In this document: positions 1-8,783 of the stretch, piece by piece
Numbering within the stretch: position 1 is the stretch's first letter
How the letters are laid out: each line of letters opens with the position of its first letter
Source: Lysinibacillus sp. PLM2
GTDB lineage: Bacteria > Bacillota > Bacilli > Bacillales_A > Planococcaceae
Assembly: GCA_023168345.1 (NCBI GenBank)
Contig: AP025689.1
Location: forward strand, 2,416,001-2,480,000
Reading direction: 5' to 3'
DNA length: 64,000 nucleotides
Program-made: the position numbers and the translations under genes
The notes under the pieces: generated by a model
Databases searched by the model: none
Seen by the model: the letters and a program-made list of their open reading frames with translations, nothing else
What the model was told of the DNA's origin: nothing

Positions 1-1897
1 GTCCAGGATAAGAAAATAACGCCTCATCTACTTCTTTTCCTTCTTCTTTCGCTTTATGAACAAAGAATTTTAATGTACTTGTCCCATGATGCTGTAAGGC
101 AATATCGATAATTTCCTTCGGCATTTTATGTCGTCTAAGCAATTCCGCACCATCAGTTGTATGGGCAAGGATGATTTCAGCACTTCTTTCAGGTGGCAAT
201 GAATCATGAGGATTAATGCCTGACATTTGATTTTCAATAAAGAATGCTGGTCTCCTTGTTTTCCCCACATCATGGTAATAACAACCAACACGAGCGAGCA
301 ATCCATCGGCGTCTATGGCTTCACAAGCTGCTTCTGCCAAATTAGCTACCATAACACTATGATGATAAGTACCAGGTGTTTCCGTTAATATTTTTTTCAA
401 AAGCGGATGGTTCGGATTAGATAATTCGATTAGTTTCATTGTCGACAATAATCCAAAAGCTGATTCAAAGAACGGTAATAATCCCATTGTTAATGCACCA
501 GAAAGTAAACCCGATACTGTTGCCGCTATGGCATAAAACACTAATTCCAATAATCCATAATCTGTTTGAATCATTAATAAGTAAAAGGCGATAAATGCAA
601 CATTGATGATTGCAACAACACCACATGCTTTTAATAAATCAGACCTTTTTTCAATACTTCTCATAAAGTAAATACTTGCAAATCCACCAAATATAATATA
701 AAGCGCTATATCCATTTGTAAAACTGCAGCATATCCTTCATGGAATATAATCCCTGCTGATGTTGCAATTAAGATCGTTACTAGGCTTGCCACTCTTTCA
801 TCCGTTAAAAGTCGAACAAGCATCGTTGCTAATGCTGTTGGATATAGGAATGCAATTTTCACATCAAATTCATCAACGAGTAGACTCATTAATTCCATTA
901 ATATAATGGAAAGTGAGTAAACAATTGCTGTAACAAGAACGGCGTTTCGTTTTTTTGTTACTTCCATTTTCAAACGATCAAATAATATATATAAAAAGGT
1001 CATTTGAGTAGAAATCAAAATCAGTAATCCAATAATCGGGTTAATCGATGAATGGTTATTCAACATTCCAAGCAATTCAAGTTGACGATACACTTCTCGA
1101 TCAACTAAGTTACCTTCTTGAACAATGATCTGACCTTGCAAAATTCTAGTTGGTTCAACAGAATCACGAGCTTGTTTAATTAGTTCATCTGTCTTTGCTT
1201 GATCTAGAAATTCCGTTTCTACAATTGCTGCTCGTCCAATAATAATAACTGCATTTAATATAGAATGATTAATTTGAGTATTTTCTCGTATCTCATTTTC
1301 CAGTTCATTTCTTGCAGTATTAAGTTGTTCTTTTCTTATTGGGTTGGATAGCTTTGATTTTACTAGCGATTGAACTGTATTATTTGCATTTTGAATATCT
1401 GATTTTTCCGCAGTCAACAAAGACCATAAATGGTCATCTGAAAAAGCTAATAGCGACTGACTTTCAGTTATTTCATTTAACTTTTCACGTAGTTGTTCAA
1501 TTTGTTCCTGTTTAGAAGGAATTCGAACTAGGTTTTCTGCTTCCTCTGATTCAACAATAACTTGACTTTTCTTTTCAATTTCTTCCCTTACATCAAAAAC
1601 AATTTCAAATATAGAAGAAACCAGTTCAACACGATGCTCCGCAGTTTCTTCATTAAAATAATAAACAGGTTCAACAGCCTTTTCAGCTTCATTACGCTCT
1701 TGTTCTGTTTTAAACGTATCTTCAACAGTTTTAGCAGACCTAATCGTATCTGGTGCTAACTCAAAGGTTTCAATATCATATGTAACACCACGCACATTTT
1801 CAAACATCAGAAAAAATTGTAATATACCGGTTATGATTAAGACAATTATTAAAAAAATATTAAAGTTTATAAACTTGAGATTGTTTTTATAGTGCAT
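1..1897 (-). CDS. pgpH: PgpH-like 7TM-HD cyclic-di-AMP phosphodiesterase (YqfF), 3' end outside window
   Basis: Membrane-bound HD-domain protein, running off the left edge of the window (about 632 codons present). The translation starts MHYKNNLKF, has an N-terminal membrane helix, a long extracytoplasmic segment rich in E/K/Q (7TMR-HDED type), then several hydrophobic helices, and then the HD domain with THYHHS-like and YYHDVGK motifs and a downstream QHHGT. This is the architecture of B. subtilis YqfF/PgpH, which hydrolyses c-di-AMP at the membrane. The position downstream of phoH is the conserved Bacillales order. The start is at 1897 with a GGGGGTG ribosome-binding site 10-12 nt upstream. 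No frameshift is visible; the C-terminus lies outside the window. Confidence 0.93.
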   Translation of the reverse strand, partial: MHYKNNLKFINFNIFLIIVLIITGILQFFLMFENVRGVTYDIETFELAPDTIRSAKTVEDTFKTEQERNEAEKAVEPVYYFNEETAEHRVELVSSIFEIVFDVREEIEKKSQVIVESEEAENLVRIPSKQEQIEQLREKLNEITESQSLLAFSDDHLWSLLTAEKSDIQNANNTVQSLVKSKLSNPIRKEQLNTARNELENEIRENTQINHSILNAVIIIGRAAIVETEFLDQAKTDELIKQARDSVEPTRILQGQIIVQEGNLVDREVYRQLELLGMLNNHSSINPIIGLLILISTQMTFLYILFDRLKMEVTKKRNAVLVTAIVYSLSIILMELMSLLVDEFDVKIAFLYPTALATMLVRLLTDERVASLVTILIATSAGIIFHEGYAAVLQMDIALYIIFGGFASIYFMRSIEKRSDLLKACGVVAIINVAFIAFYLLMIQTDYGLLELVFYAIAATVSGLLSGALTMGLLPFFESAFGLLSTMKLIELSNPNHPLLKKILTETPGTYHHSVMVANLAEAACEAIDADGLLARVGCYYHDVGKTRRPAFFIENQMSGINPHDSLPPERSAEIILAHTTDGAELLRRHKMPKEIIDIALQHHGTSTLKFFVHKAKEEGKEVDEALFSYPG

Positions 1898-1997
1898 ATA
1901 TTAACGCACCCCCAATAGTATATATATACTAGTTTACCAATATATCATATTAATTTCATTGTTTGTAATAAAACTTATTTTATTTGTAACTTTAAAA

Positions 1998-2033
1998 GTA
2001 CAACTCGACCTAAATTAGGTCGAGTTGATGTAC
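1998..2033 (-). terminator. Hairpin between phoH and pgpH
   Basis: Ten-base-pair stem, AACTCGACCT at 2002-2011 with AGGTCGAGTT at 2017-2026, flanked by short GTAC arms. It lies downstream of phoH on the minus strand. The T-rich stretch after it (ACTTTTAAAG) is weak, so it may be an attenuator rather than a full terminator. The rest of 1898-2124 shows nothing else clear. Confidence 0.6.
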
Positions 2034-2124
2034 ATCTGTGTAAGACAATCCATATTTATACACTTATTATAGCTGAAGTATAAGCTTCTAATTAGAGCAC
2101 ACTTTAGGTCACTTCATAATAATT

Positions 2125-3081
2125 TTATAATTCCTGCTCTGTATAAGCATGGATAATTTTTGCTACTAATGGGTGACGGACTACATCGCCCGCCTCTAAC
2201 ACTTGAAAATGTATGTCTTTAACATATTTTAAAGTTCGTTCAGCAACAATTAAGCCTGATTCAGTATTTTTGGGTAGGTCAATTTGTGATTTATCCCCAG
2301 TTATAACCATTTTTGAACCGAAGCCTAAACGTGTTAAGAACATTTTCATTTGGGCATGGGTTGTATTTTGTGCTTCGTCTAAAATGACGAATGCATCATC
2401 TAATGTACGACCTCTCATATAAGCTAGAGGTGCAATTTCAATCGTGCCACGTTCGATTAAACGCTGAGTTTGTTCTGCCCCGTATATATCATGTAAAGCG
2501 TCATAGAGTGGACGCAAATAAGGATCTACTTTTTCTTTTAAATCTCCAGGTAAAAACCCTAAAGACTCCCCTGCTTCAACAGCTGGTCGAGTTAAAATGA
2601 TTCTTTTTACATGACCATTTTTTAAACTTTGAGTAGCCATCACGACTGCTAAATAAGTTTTCCCTGTTCCAGCGGGTCCAATTCCAAAAACAAGGTCTCG
2701 ATGGCGAATGGCTTTTATATATTCCCGTTGACCAATTGTTTTTGCTCGAATCGGTGTTCCTTTATAGTTTCGTGCGATTTCTTCTTCATATAGTTCTGCA
2801 AAATATTCAATCGTCCCTTTGTTCACCATTTCTATTGCCGTCGCAACATCACGAGAATCAATATTAATCCCTTTTCTTATTACTTTGAGAAGTGCTTGTA
2901 ATAATTCCGTAGCATATTTTTTTCGCTCTTGTTCACCTGTAATTTGAATAACTTCTCCGCGCGTAATAATTTGAACTTGAAATGTTTCTTCAATTAATTT
3001 AATATTTGCGTCTTTCATTCCAAGTAGCATTACTGCTTCATTTGGGTTTTCCACTTGTAGTACTGATAATTGTTCTGACAT
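2125..3081 (-). CDS. phoH: PhoH family ATPase/RNase-associated protein
   Basis: PhoH-type P-loop ATPase of 318 residues. A KH-like N-terminal region (MLLGMKDANIKLIEETF, then EVIQITGEQE) is followed by the ATPase core with Walker A GPAGTGKTYLAV and Walker B AFVILDEAQN, and conserved TRPAVEAGESLGFLPG and MVITGDKSQIDLP blocks. The start at 3081 (MSEQLSVL) is chosen because AAGGAG sits 9 nt upstream; an ATG farther out at 3129 would overlap yqfD and has no such site. It begins 4 nt after the yqfD stop, so the two are translationally linked. Exact cellular role in Firmicutes is unsettled. Confidence 0.95.
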   Translation of the reverse strand: MSEQLSVLQVENPNEAVMLLGMKDANIKLIEETFQVQIITRGEVIQITGEQERKKYATELLQALLKVIRKGINIDSRDVATAIEMVNKGTIEYFAELYEEEIARNYKGTPIRAKTIGQREYIKAIRHRDLVFGIGPAGTGKTYLAVVMATQSLKNGHVKRIILTRPAVEAGESLGFLPGDLKEKVDPYLRPLYDALHDIYGAEQTQRLIERGTIEIAPLAYMRGRTLDDAFVILDEAQNTTHAQMKMFLTRLGFGSKMVITGDKSQIDLPKNTESGLIVAERTLKYVKDIHFQVLEAGDVVRHPLVAKIIHAYTEQEL

Positions 3082-3085
3082 TAAA

Positions 3086-4207
3086 TCAATCTCCTTGACG
3101 AATAGGGTATGGTTTTGCAATGTTTTCATTTACCAAAAATAGGACTTTCCCTTTAACTTTATCACCATCGAAGGTGACGTGCAAAATGTTTTCTTTTTTT
3201 ATGATTGTTTTTGGTGGTAAAGATTTTAATATTTTTTCGTGCAAGAGTGGCAAAATAAACGATTCGATTTGGTCTTCTGAAATCTCTTGCGTTGATGTAA
3301 TGAACTCTTGAGTCTCTTTGATTTCGACAAAGCTTGAAAGCCATCCCGGTAAACTGACTTCTCGAAACGATTGTTCCTGCTCCTTCTCATCATTTATTTT
3401 AAAATTGATTGTCCATTTCCTTTCTGTTGCAGAAACGAATTGGACTGTTTTAGGTATAGTGAATTCCGTTTCCAGCCAGTAATCTGCATATACTTCTCCA
3501 ACAGCTCCGACGGCAACGGACTTATCCCCCACAGTAATCACTCCTGAAACTAACGTATCACCTTCATAAACCGTCGTATTAGGTAAAACTCGCCGTTCTC
3601 CACTGGATAAAACGAAATGAGTAATGACACCACTTTTTGTTGCTACTAAATGATTTAGTTGATCCGGTTTTTCGTCCTTATTATCAGTAATTGGTGCAAG
3701 TTGCGGTACAATTGTTACCTTGCTACCCTTTTTAAAAATATGCACCCACGAAAGATCTCTTACTTCTTCCATAATTGTTTGTCTAATTTCAAAGTCAGAC
3801 TCTATACTTTTTTTGAGTACAGGACTATCAAGTGACAGTTTTTCTTTAATCACATTTTCTACTGCAACCCTTAGTTCTGGTGTTTCTGCATCTACTTGTA
3901 CTTCCCAAACAAATTGGGAAGATACGATTGGAATAATCACTAATAGTAACAATCCAACAAGAGTCCAAATTTCCTTTTGAAAAATCCTCGATGACTGTAA
4001 GTATCTAATTTTTAGCTTTAATCGATATTTTTTTCTCACAGCACGTAAGATTTTAATATCTTTTCTTGTAATCTCAAACTTGACCTCTGTATTTGTAATA
4101 ACTAAATTTTTTATCTTCACATTTTTTTGGTGAAGTTGTGAGATAAAAGAATGAACTTTATCATTTTTCGTAATTTTTATTTCAACAGGACGACTATCAA
4201 GTTTCAT
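3086..4207 (-). CDS. yqfD: Sporulation protein YqfD
   Basis: Membrane protein of 373 residues: a soluble N-terminal part of about 90 residues, one strong hydrophobic helix around residues 98-115 (WTLVGLLLLVIIPIVSS), then a large extracytoplasmic domain. The layout and neighbours match the YqfD sporulation family, whose members are expressed in the mother cell; biochemical function is unknown. It overlaps yqfC by 11 nt and is followed 4 nt later by phoH, as in other Bacillales. Its presence supports an endospore-forming host. Confidence 0.93.
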   Translation of the reverse strand: MKLDSRPVEIKITKNDKVHSFISQLHQKNVKIKNLVITNTEVKFEITRKDIKILRAVRKKYRLKLKIRYLQSSRIFQKEIWTLVGLLLLVIIPIVSSQFVWEVQVDAETPELRVAVENVIKEKLSLDSPVLKKSIESDFEIRQTIMEEVRDLSWVHIFKKGSKVTIVPQLAPITDNKDEKPDQLNHLVATKSGVITHFVLSSGERRVLPNTTVYEGDTLVSGVITVGDKSVAVGAVGEVYADYWLETEFTIPKTVQFVSATERKWTINFKINDEKEQEQSFREVSLPGWLSSFVEIKETQEFITSTQEISEDQIESFILPLLHEKILKSLPPKTIIKKENILHVTFDGDKVKGKVLFLVNENIAKPYPIRQGD

Positions 4208-4445
4208 GATGATCCCCCTGTTTCTTCATTTCAATACTTAGCAACTCTTCCACATGTATTATTAATTCTTCCACTTTCAACACATCAATATGTACTTTTT
4301 CTGCTTTTACATATATATAAAATTGTTCATATATAAAAGCACAGTGGCGTTCTGAGGCTTCTAAAAATTTATATTTTCCAATAAATTTTAATTGTTCACA
4401 ATTTGATATTTCCATTAAAGGTTCTGTTTGGAATAATTTTTTCAA
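4197..4445 (-). CDS. yqfC: Sporulation protein YqfC (YabP/YqfC family)
   Basis: Small protein of about 82 residues in the YqfC slot. The body (LMEISNCEQLKFIGKYKF... VHIDVLKVEELIIHVEEL) fits the beta-rich YabP/YqfC family of sporulation proteins. I start it at the TTG at 4445 because AAAGGGGGG lies 8 nt upstream; an in-frame ATG at 4496 would give 99 residues but has no ribosome-binding site. It overlaps the start of yqfD by 11 nt. Confidence 0.85.
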   Translation of the reverse strand: MKKLFQTEPLMEISNCEQLKFIGKYKFLEASERHCAFIYEQFYIYVKAEKVHIDVLKVEELIIHVEELLSIEMKKQGDHHET

Positions 4446-4512
4446 ATAAAAACGCCCCCCTTTCGCAAAATTATATGCAATACGATAGGGGGACATGATT
4501 TAAATCATAAAG

Positions 4513-5043
4513 TTATCTTTGTTTCGCTTTTGGAGGGCCGATAATTTCTGACGTAATAATGGCCTGAACCAATGCCCTTCTTGTCTTTGGTACAAAGGAT
4601 CCAATTTCAGTTTGTTTTATTGGATCTTTTTTCATTTGAATTAATTCTGTTTCTTTACCTCTTGCGGATCTAGTCACATCCAGATTAGGTCTACTTTCTC
4701 TTACATTTGGAGTAGGAGTTACTAAGTCCCTAGATTCTGGTTGAACCTGTTGTATCTTTGGTTGTTCAAAGGTTTGAATCGTTCTGCCATTTGTTTTTTG
4801 AGGTTCATTTTTATGATTAAGCTGATCAAAAATGTCTCTTGCAAAATCTTCTAATGACATAGCAGTAGGAATAGGCTTCTTCTTCTCCTCAAAGCGTTTG
4901 TCATTAAAATCATCAAATTCCATTGGTAAAGAGTTTGGTTTGTTATTGAAAGGTGGCATTTGCTTGTCGTTTTTGTTTTTATTTTTATTTGAAAACAAAG
5001 AACCTAAGACAGCAAATATTATCATTAAAATTATGCCTTCCAT
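4513..5043 (-). CDS. Uncharacterised membrane-anchored protein in the yqfB slot
   Basis: 176 residues: a single N-terminal hydrophobic helix (GIILMIIFAVLGSLFS) and then a charged, low-complexity, probably disordered tail rich in N, K, P and Q that ends KAKQR. It lies between floA and yqfC, where B. subtilis carries yqfB, and probably belongs to the SigW-driven nfeD-floA transcript. I do not recognise a domain; its position suggests a membrane role linked to flotillin, but that is inference. A GGGAGTG site precedes the ATG. Confidence 0.75.
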   Translation of the reverse strand: MEGIILMIIFAVLGSLFSNKNKNKNDKQMPPFNNKPNSLPMEFDDFNDKRFEEKKKPIPTAMSLEDFARDIFDQLNHKNEPQKTNGRTIQTFEQPKIQQVQPESRDLVTPTPNVRESRPNLDVTRSARGKETELIQMKKDPIKQTEIGSFVPKTRRALVQAIITSEIIGPPKAKQR

Positions 5044-5082
5044 GCAGTACGAACACTCCCTTCAGAAGGTGTGTAACTCACA

Positions 5083-6087
5083 TTATTTTTCAGGTGTATC
5101 TGGTTTTTCATTTGTTACTTTCGCGATTGAATCACGCATAGAAGTGTCCGCTTGGATATTTTTATAATTCATATAATCCATAATTCCAAAATTTCCTGAA
5201 CGTAATGCTTCAGCCATTGCCATTGGAACCTCTGCTTCTGCTTCTACTACTTTCGCCTTCATTTCTTGTACTTTTGCAACCATTTCTTGCTCTTGTGCCA
5301 CGGCCATTGCACGACGCTCTTCAGCTTTAGCCTGGGCAATATTTTTGTCAGCTTGCGCTTGTTCAATTTGTAATTCAGCACCAATGTTTTTACCTATATC
5401 AACATCCGCAATATCAATGGATAAGATTTCAAAGGCAGTACCTGAATCTAGTCCTTTTGCTAATACCGTTTGAGAAATTAAATCCGGATTTTCTAATACT
5501 TTCGAATGACTTTCACTTGAACCGATAGTTGATACAATACCTTCGCCTACACGAGCGATGATTGTATCTTCACCAGCACCACCGACTAAACGGTCTAAGT
5601 TAGCACGAACTGTAATACGCGCCTTCGCCTTCACTTCAATACCATTCATAGCTACACCAGCAATAAACGGAGTTTCAATCACTTTTGGATTAACAGACAT
5701 TTGTACAGCCTCTAATACATCTCGACCAGCTAAATCGATCGCTGCACATCTTTCAAAGGATAATTCGATATTCGCTCTTTGTGATGCAATTAATGCATTT
5801 ACAACGCGGTCTACGTTACCTCCCGCTAAATAGTGGGATTCTAATTGGTTAATCGATACACCTAACCCTGCTTTATGTGCTTTAATTAAAGGATTAACGA
5901 TTCTTGAAGGAATAACACGACGTAATCTCATCCCAATTAACGTAAAAATACTTACCCTAACCCCTGCAGCAAGGGCGCTAATCCACAGTGCAACTGGAAC
6001 TAATGTAAAGAACACTGATAAGATAATAATTGCAATAACAGCTATAATAATAAAACTGATTAATGCTCCATCTTCAAAAATTCCCAT
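5083..6087 (-). CDS. floA: Flotillin-like protein FloA
   Basis: 334-residue FloA (YqfA) with an N-terminal membrane hairpin (residues about 8-40), the SPFH-like core and a C-terminal Ala/Glu-rich helical region ([26 protein letters not shown]). FloA organises membrane microdomains and is linked in B. subtilis to cell-envelope stress and signalling. It starts 1 nt after the nfeD stop, so the pair is cotranslated, as in other Bacillales. Length and sequence are typical; no defect seen. Confidence 0.96.
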   Translation of the reverse strand: MGIFEDGALISFIIIAVIAIIILSVFFTLVPVALWISALAAGVRVSIFTLIGMRLRRVIPSRIVNPLIKAHKAGLGVSINQLESHYLAGGNVDRVVNALIASQRANIELSFERCAAIDLAGRDVLEAVQMSVNPKVIETPFIAGVAMNGIEVKAKARITVRANLDRLVGGAGEDTIIARVGEGIVSTIGSSESHSKVLENPDLISQTVLAKGLDSGTAFEILSIDIADVDIGKNIGAELQIEQAQADKNIAQAKAEERRAMAVAQEQEMVAKVQEMKAKVVEAEAEVPMAMAEALRSGNFGIMDYMNYKNIQADTSMRDSIAKVTNEKPDTPEK

Positions 6088-6088
6088 T

Positions 6089-7405
6089 TTATTTCATCTC
6101 CTCTTTTATTTCTCTCACGACAATGCGTGAACCTTCTACCTTCATAATTTCTACTTTCTTATTTAAATTGATGTAACTACCCTCTGAAACAGCATCGATT
6201 CTTTCATTATCAACTAGAATGGTTCCTGCAGGTCGTAATGGAGTTAAAGTTTCTCCTACCTTCCCAATTAGATCTAGTCGATTTTCATTTGAAACATAGC
6301 CTTCTTCAGTAGTAGTTGCATCTCTTAAAACAAGCTTGTTAAAGAAGTGTAACCTTTTTCCAAGGAACTTCATCATAACCACCATTCCTATCACAGCAAT
6401 AATTATTGCTATTAAAATTGAATATGCCATATGGACAACACTTTCCCCAGCAAACAATAAGCTGATAATGACGAGAGCTCCACCAATAAGACCAACAATA
6501 CCGCCAGGAACAAAGAACTCGGCTAGCAGCAATGCAAAACCGATTATAAATAATATGATTGACTCATATCCTGCAAATCCTGCCACGGTATGACCAAAGA
6601 AGAATAATGCTAAAGATGTGATACCTACTGTGCCTGGTAACCCAAATCCAGGTGAAAACAACTCTATTGCCAATCCTAAGCTTGCTATCGTTAATAATAA
6701 AGTGACAACAACCGGATTAGTGATAAATCTTGCAACTTCTTCTGCAATAGTAGGCTTTACTTCTACGATTTCACTATTTGTTAGTCCTTCTAAAGCTAAA
6801 ATCTCATCCAAGTTTTGCACCGTACCTTCTGAATAACCTACTTTTTTTGCTTCCTCGGCAGATAAAGTTAGTAGACTTCCCTCTGGCGCCCGATATTCAG
6901 GTAAATGTTGCGAGGGATCTGCCATTGCAAGTGCGAATTTTGGTTCTCGTTCGGATTTTTCTGCTGCTGCTTGCATTTGAGCTTTCCATGCACTATCTGC
7001 TTTTGCTTCAGCTGCATTTCCTTCACCATCGATTATTTGTGCGGCACCAATTGTTCCATTTGGCACCATATATATTTTATCAGCATGTAAGGCTAAATAA
7101 GCCCCAGCAGAAAGCGCATGTGAATTAATAAAAGCAAAAATATCTGGCTCTGTTTCATCCATTAATCTTGCAATGTCATAAGCAGCATCTACGTAACCAC
7201 CTGGTGTATGTATTTCCAGTATTATGGCCTCAGCACCATTTTCAGTAGCTTCATCAAAGGCCCGATCTAAAAAAGAATATAATCCTTTTTCAACTTGATT
7301 TTCTAAAGGAATATGGTATACCTTTTCATTTGCAAAAGCTTGAACAGTTGGGAAAATGAATAACAAAGCAAATGATAATAAAACAATCCAATTAAATCGC
7401 TTCAT
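6089..7405 (-). CDS. yqeZ: NfeD-family ClpP-like membrane serine protease (YqeZ)
   Basis: 438 residues. A signal peptide ([23 protein letters not shown]) is followed by a ClpP-class protease domain with HTPGG and the nucleophile region [11 protein letters not shown], then several membrane helices (about residues 230-370) and a C-terminal NfeD OB-fold domain ([28 protein letters not shown]). Full-length NfeD proteins act with SPFH partners such as FloA, which follows directly. The start at 7405 puts the signal peptide at the terminus and has GGAGGAG upstream; an upstream ATG at 7474 would lie in the promoter. Regulated by the SigW-type promoter at 7447-7473. Confidence 0.94.
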   Translation of the reverse strand: MKRFNWIVLLSFALLFIFPTVQAFANEKVYHIPLENQVEKGLYSFLDRAFDEATENGAEAIILEIHTPGGYVDAAYDIARLMDETEPDIFAFINSHALSAGAYLALHADKIYMVPNGTIGAAQIIDGEGNAAEAKADSAWKAQMQAAAEKSEREPKFALAMADPSQHLPEYRAPEGSLLTLSAEEAKKVGYSEGTVQNLDEILALEGLTNSEIVEVKPTIAEEVARFITNPVVVTLLLTIASLGLAIELFSPGFGLPGTVGITSLALFFFGHTVAGFAGYESIILFIIGFALLLAEFFVPGGIVGLIGGALVIISLLFAGESVVHMAYSILIAIIIAVIGMVVMMKFLGKRLHFFNKLVLRDATTTEEGYVSNENRLDLIGKVGETLTPLRPAGTILVDNERIDAVSEGSYINLNKKVEIMKVEGSRIVVREIKEEMK

Positions 7406-7446
7406 AGTCTGTTTCACTCCTCCTTTCCCATTACTTATATTATGTA

Positions 7447-7473
7447 TACGGTTACGAGTATCTAAAAGTTTCA
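7447..7473 (-). promoter_or_regulatory. SigW-type (ECF) promoter for nfeD-floA
   Basis: On the minus strand TGAAAC (7468-7473) is followed after 17 nt by CGTATA (CGTA at 7447-7450). This matches the SigW consensus TGAAAC-N16/17-CGTA, and in B. subtilis the yqeZ-floA operon is part of the SigW regulon. Transcription should start near 7440 and give a leader of about 35 nt. Confidence 0.85.
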
Positions 7474-7541
7474 AATATTTCTATGAATTTATTTTACACT
7501 ACCTAATGATGTATGAAAGTCATCTGTTTGTAAAAAATAAA

Positions 7542-7590
7542 ATAAAATGAAAAATACCCTAGTATTTGTATAAAACAAACACTAGGGTAT
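7542..7590 (-). terminator. Terminator of rpsU
   Basis: Long stem 7554-7569 with 7575-7590 (ACCCTAGT against ACTAGGGT at the base, one mismatch), followed on the minus strand by a T-rich tract. It lies between rpsU and the nfeD promoter and isolates the two transcripts. Confidence 0.9.
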
Positions 7591-7653
7591 GTCATTTCGA
7601 AATTTAGAAGAACTAAAATTGCGTGTTATGAACGTAGGGATTGACAGGAAAAA

Positions 7654-7827
7654 TTACCACTTACGTTTACGTGCAGCTTCTGATTTCTTTTTGCGTTTTA
7701 CGCTTGGTTTTTCATAGAATTCGCGTTTTCTTACCTCTTGAATAGTACCACTTTTTGATACAGTACGTTTGAAGCGGCGAAGAGCATCTTCAAGCGATTC
7801 GTTTTTTCTAACGACAGTTTTTGACAT
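7654..7827 (-). CDS. rpsU: 30S ribosomal protein S21
   Basis: 57-residue bS21, [18 protein letters not shown] at the start and a very basic tail ([14 protein letters not shown]). A strong GGAGGGAGGG site lies just upstream, which sets the start at 7827 rather than the in-frame ATG at 7851. The gene has its own consensus promoter (7898-7926) and terminator. The yqeY gene that follows rpsU in B. subtilis is not present here. Confidence 0.98.
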   Translation of the reverse strand: MSKTVVRKNESLEDALRRFKRTVSKSGTIQEVRKREFYEKPSVKRKKKSEAARKRKW

Positions 7828-7897
7828 CTCTCTTTCCCTCCCTCCGAACACACGTCAATACACATCTGTGGATGAATCACAGTTTGTGTACTAAAGA

Positions 7898-7926
7898 ATT
7901 ATATCGTAATGTAAAAGCCTAGTCAA
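7898..7926 (-). promoter_or_regulatory. SigA promoter of rpsU
   Basis: TTGACT (7921-7926) and a perfect TATAAT (7898-7903) on the minus strand with a 17-nt spacer, about 70 nt upstream of rpsU and downstream of the deoC stop. Confidence 0.88.
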
Positions 7927-7967
7927 TAGAAAGTGTGAAATTACATTTTTATCCTAAACTTTTTTAA

Positions 7968-8636
7968 TCAATAATTTGAATCAGATGATAAACCATTCAT
8001 GATAGCAACACCAGAACTTGCTCCAATTCTAGTTGCTCCGGCTTCAATCATTTTTTTCATATCCTCTAAGTTACGAACTCCGCCGGAAGCTTTAACTCCA
8101 ATTGTTGGTCCTACAGTTTTTCTCATTAATGCTATATCCTCAGCAGTTGCTCCACCTGTTGAAAACCCTGTAGAAGTTTTTACAAAATCTGCACCTGCTT
8201 GAACTGATAATTCACATGCTTTTACTTTTTCTTCTTCTGTAAGTAAACATGTTTCGATAATAACCTTTACTAATGTACCATTAGCAGCTTTCACCACTTC
8301 TTTAATATCATTTAAAACAGTTTCATAATCTTTGTTTTTTAATGCACCAATATTAATGACCATATCAATTTCAGTAGCACCATTTGCAATGGCGTCTTTA
8401 GTTTCAAATGCTTTTACACTTGAAGTAGTGGCACCTAATGGAAATCCTATTACAGTACAAACCTTTACTTCAGAGTTTCCTAATTTATCTGCACAAAGTT
8501 TAACCCAAGTTGGATTGACACATACTGAAGCAAATTGATAATGTAATGCCTCTTCACAAATTTTTTCAATTTGCTCTTGAGTCGCATCTGCTTTTAGTAA
8601 AGTGTGATCGATGTAAGCTGCGTAATTTGTTGACAT
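7968..8636 (-). CDS. deoC: Deoxyribose-phosphate aldolase
   Basis: 222-residue DeoC, which splits 2-deoxyribose-5-phosphate to glyceraldehyde-3-phosphate and acetaldehyde in deoxynucleoside catabolism. The TIM-barrel motifs are clear: DHTLLK at the N-terminus, IGFPLGA, and DFVKTSTGF with the Schiff-base lysine, then [14 protein letters not shown] ribosome-binding site precedes the ATG. Its place between mtaB and rpsU is not the B. subtilis arrangement, where deoC is in the dra-nupC-pdp operon. Confidence 0.97.
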   Translation of the reverse strand: MSTNYAAYIDHTLLKADATQEQIEKICEEALHYQFASVCVNPTWVKLCADKLGNSEVKVCTVIGFPLGATTSSVKAFETKDAIANGATEIDMVINIGALKNKDYETVLNDIKEVVKAANGTLVKVIIETCLLTEEEKVKACELSVQAGADFVKTSTGFSTGGATAEDIALMRKTVGPTIGVKASGGVRNLEDMKKMIEAGATRIGASSGVAIMNGLSSDSNY

Positions 8637-8730
8637 ATAGATTGCCCCTTTTTCATTTTTAAGTTGTACGTACGTCTAATAATACCATTAATATAAAATG
8701 AAGTGAAAAATATGAAATATTAAGACAACT

Positions 8731-8779
8731 TTATGAAAAAAAAAGTCGGTAAAACCATTAAAGGATTTTACCGACTTTT
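8731..8779 (-). terminator. Terminator of mtaB
   Basis: Perfect 14-bp stem, 8741-8754 with 8766-8779 (AGTCGGTAAAA against TTTTACCGACT), followed on the minus strand by a run of T at 8736-8744. It ends the dnaJ-to-mtaB side before deoC. Confidence 0.93.
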
Positions 8780-8783
8780 GTAA

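Noticed and set aside
70-306. 78-codon minus-strand ORF at the left edge
   Set aside because: It lies in another frame of the HD domain of PgpH, whose own frame is open across the region.
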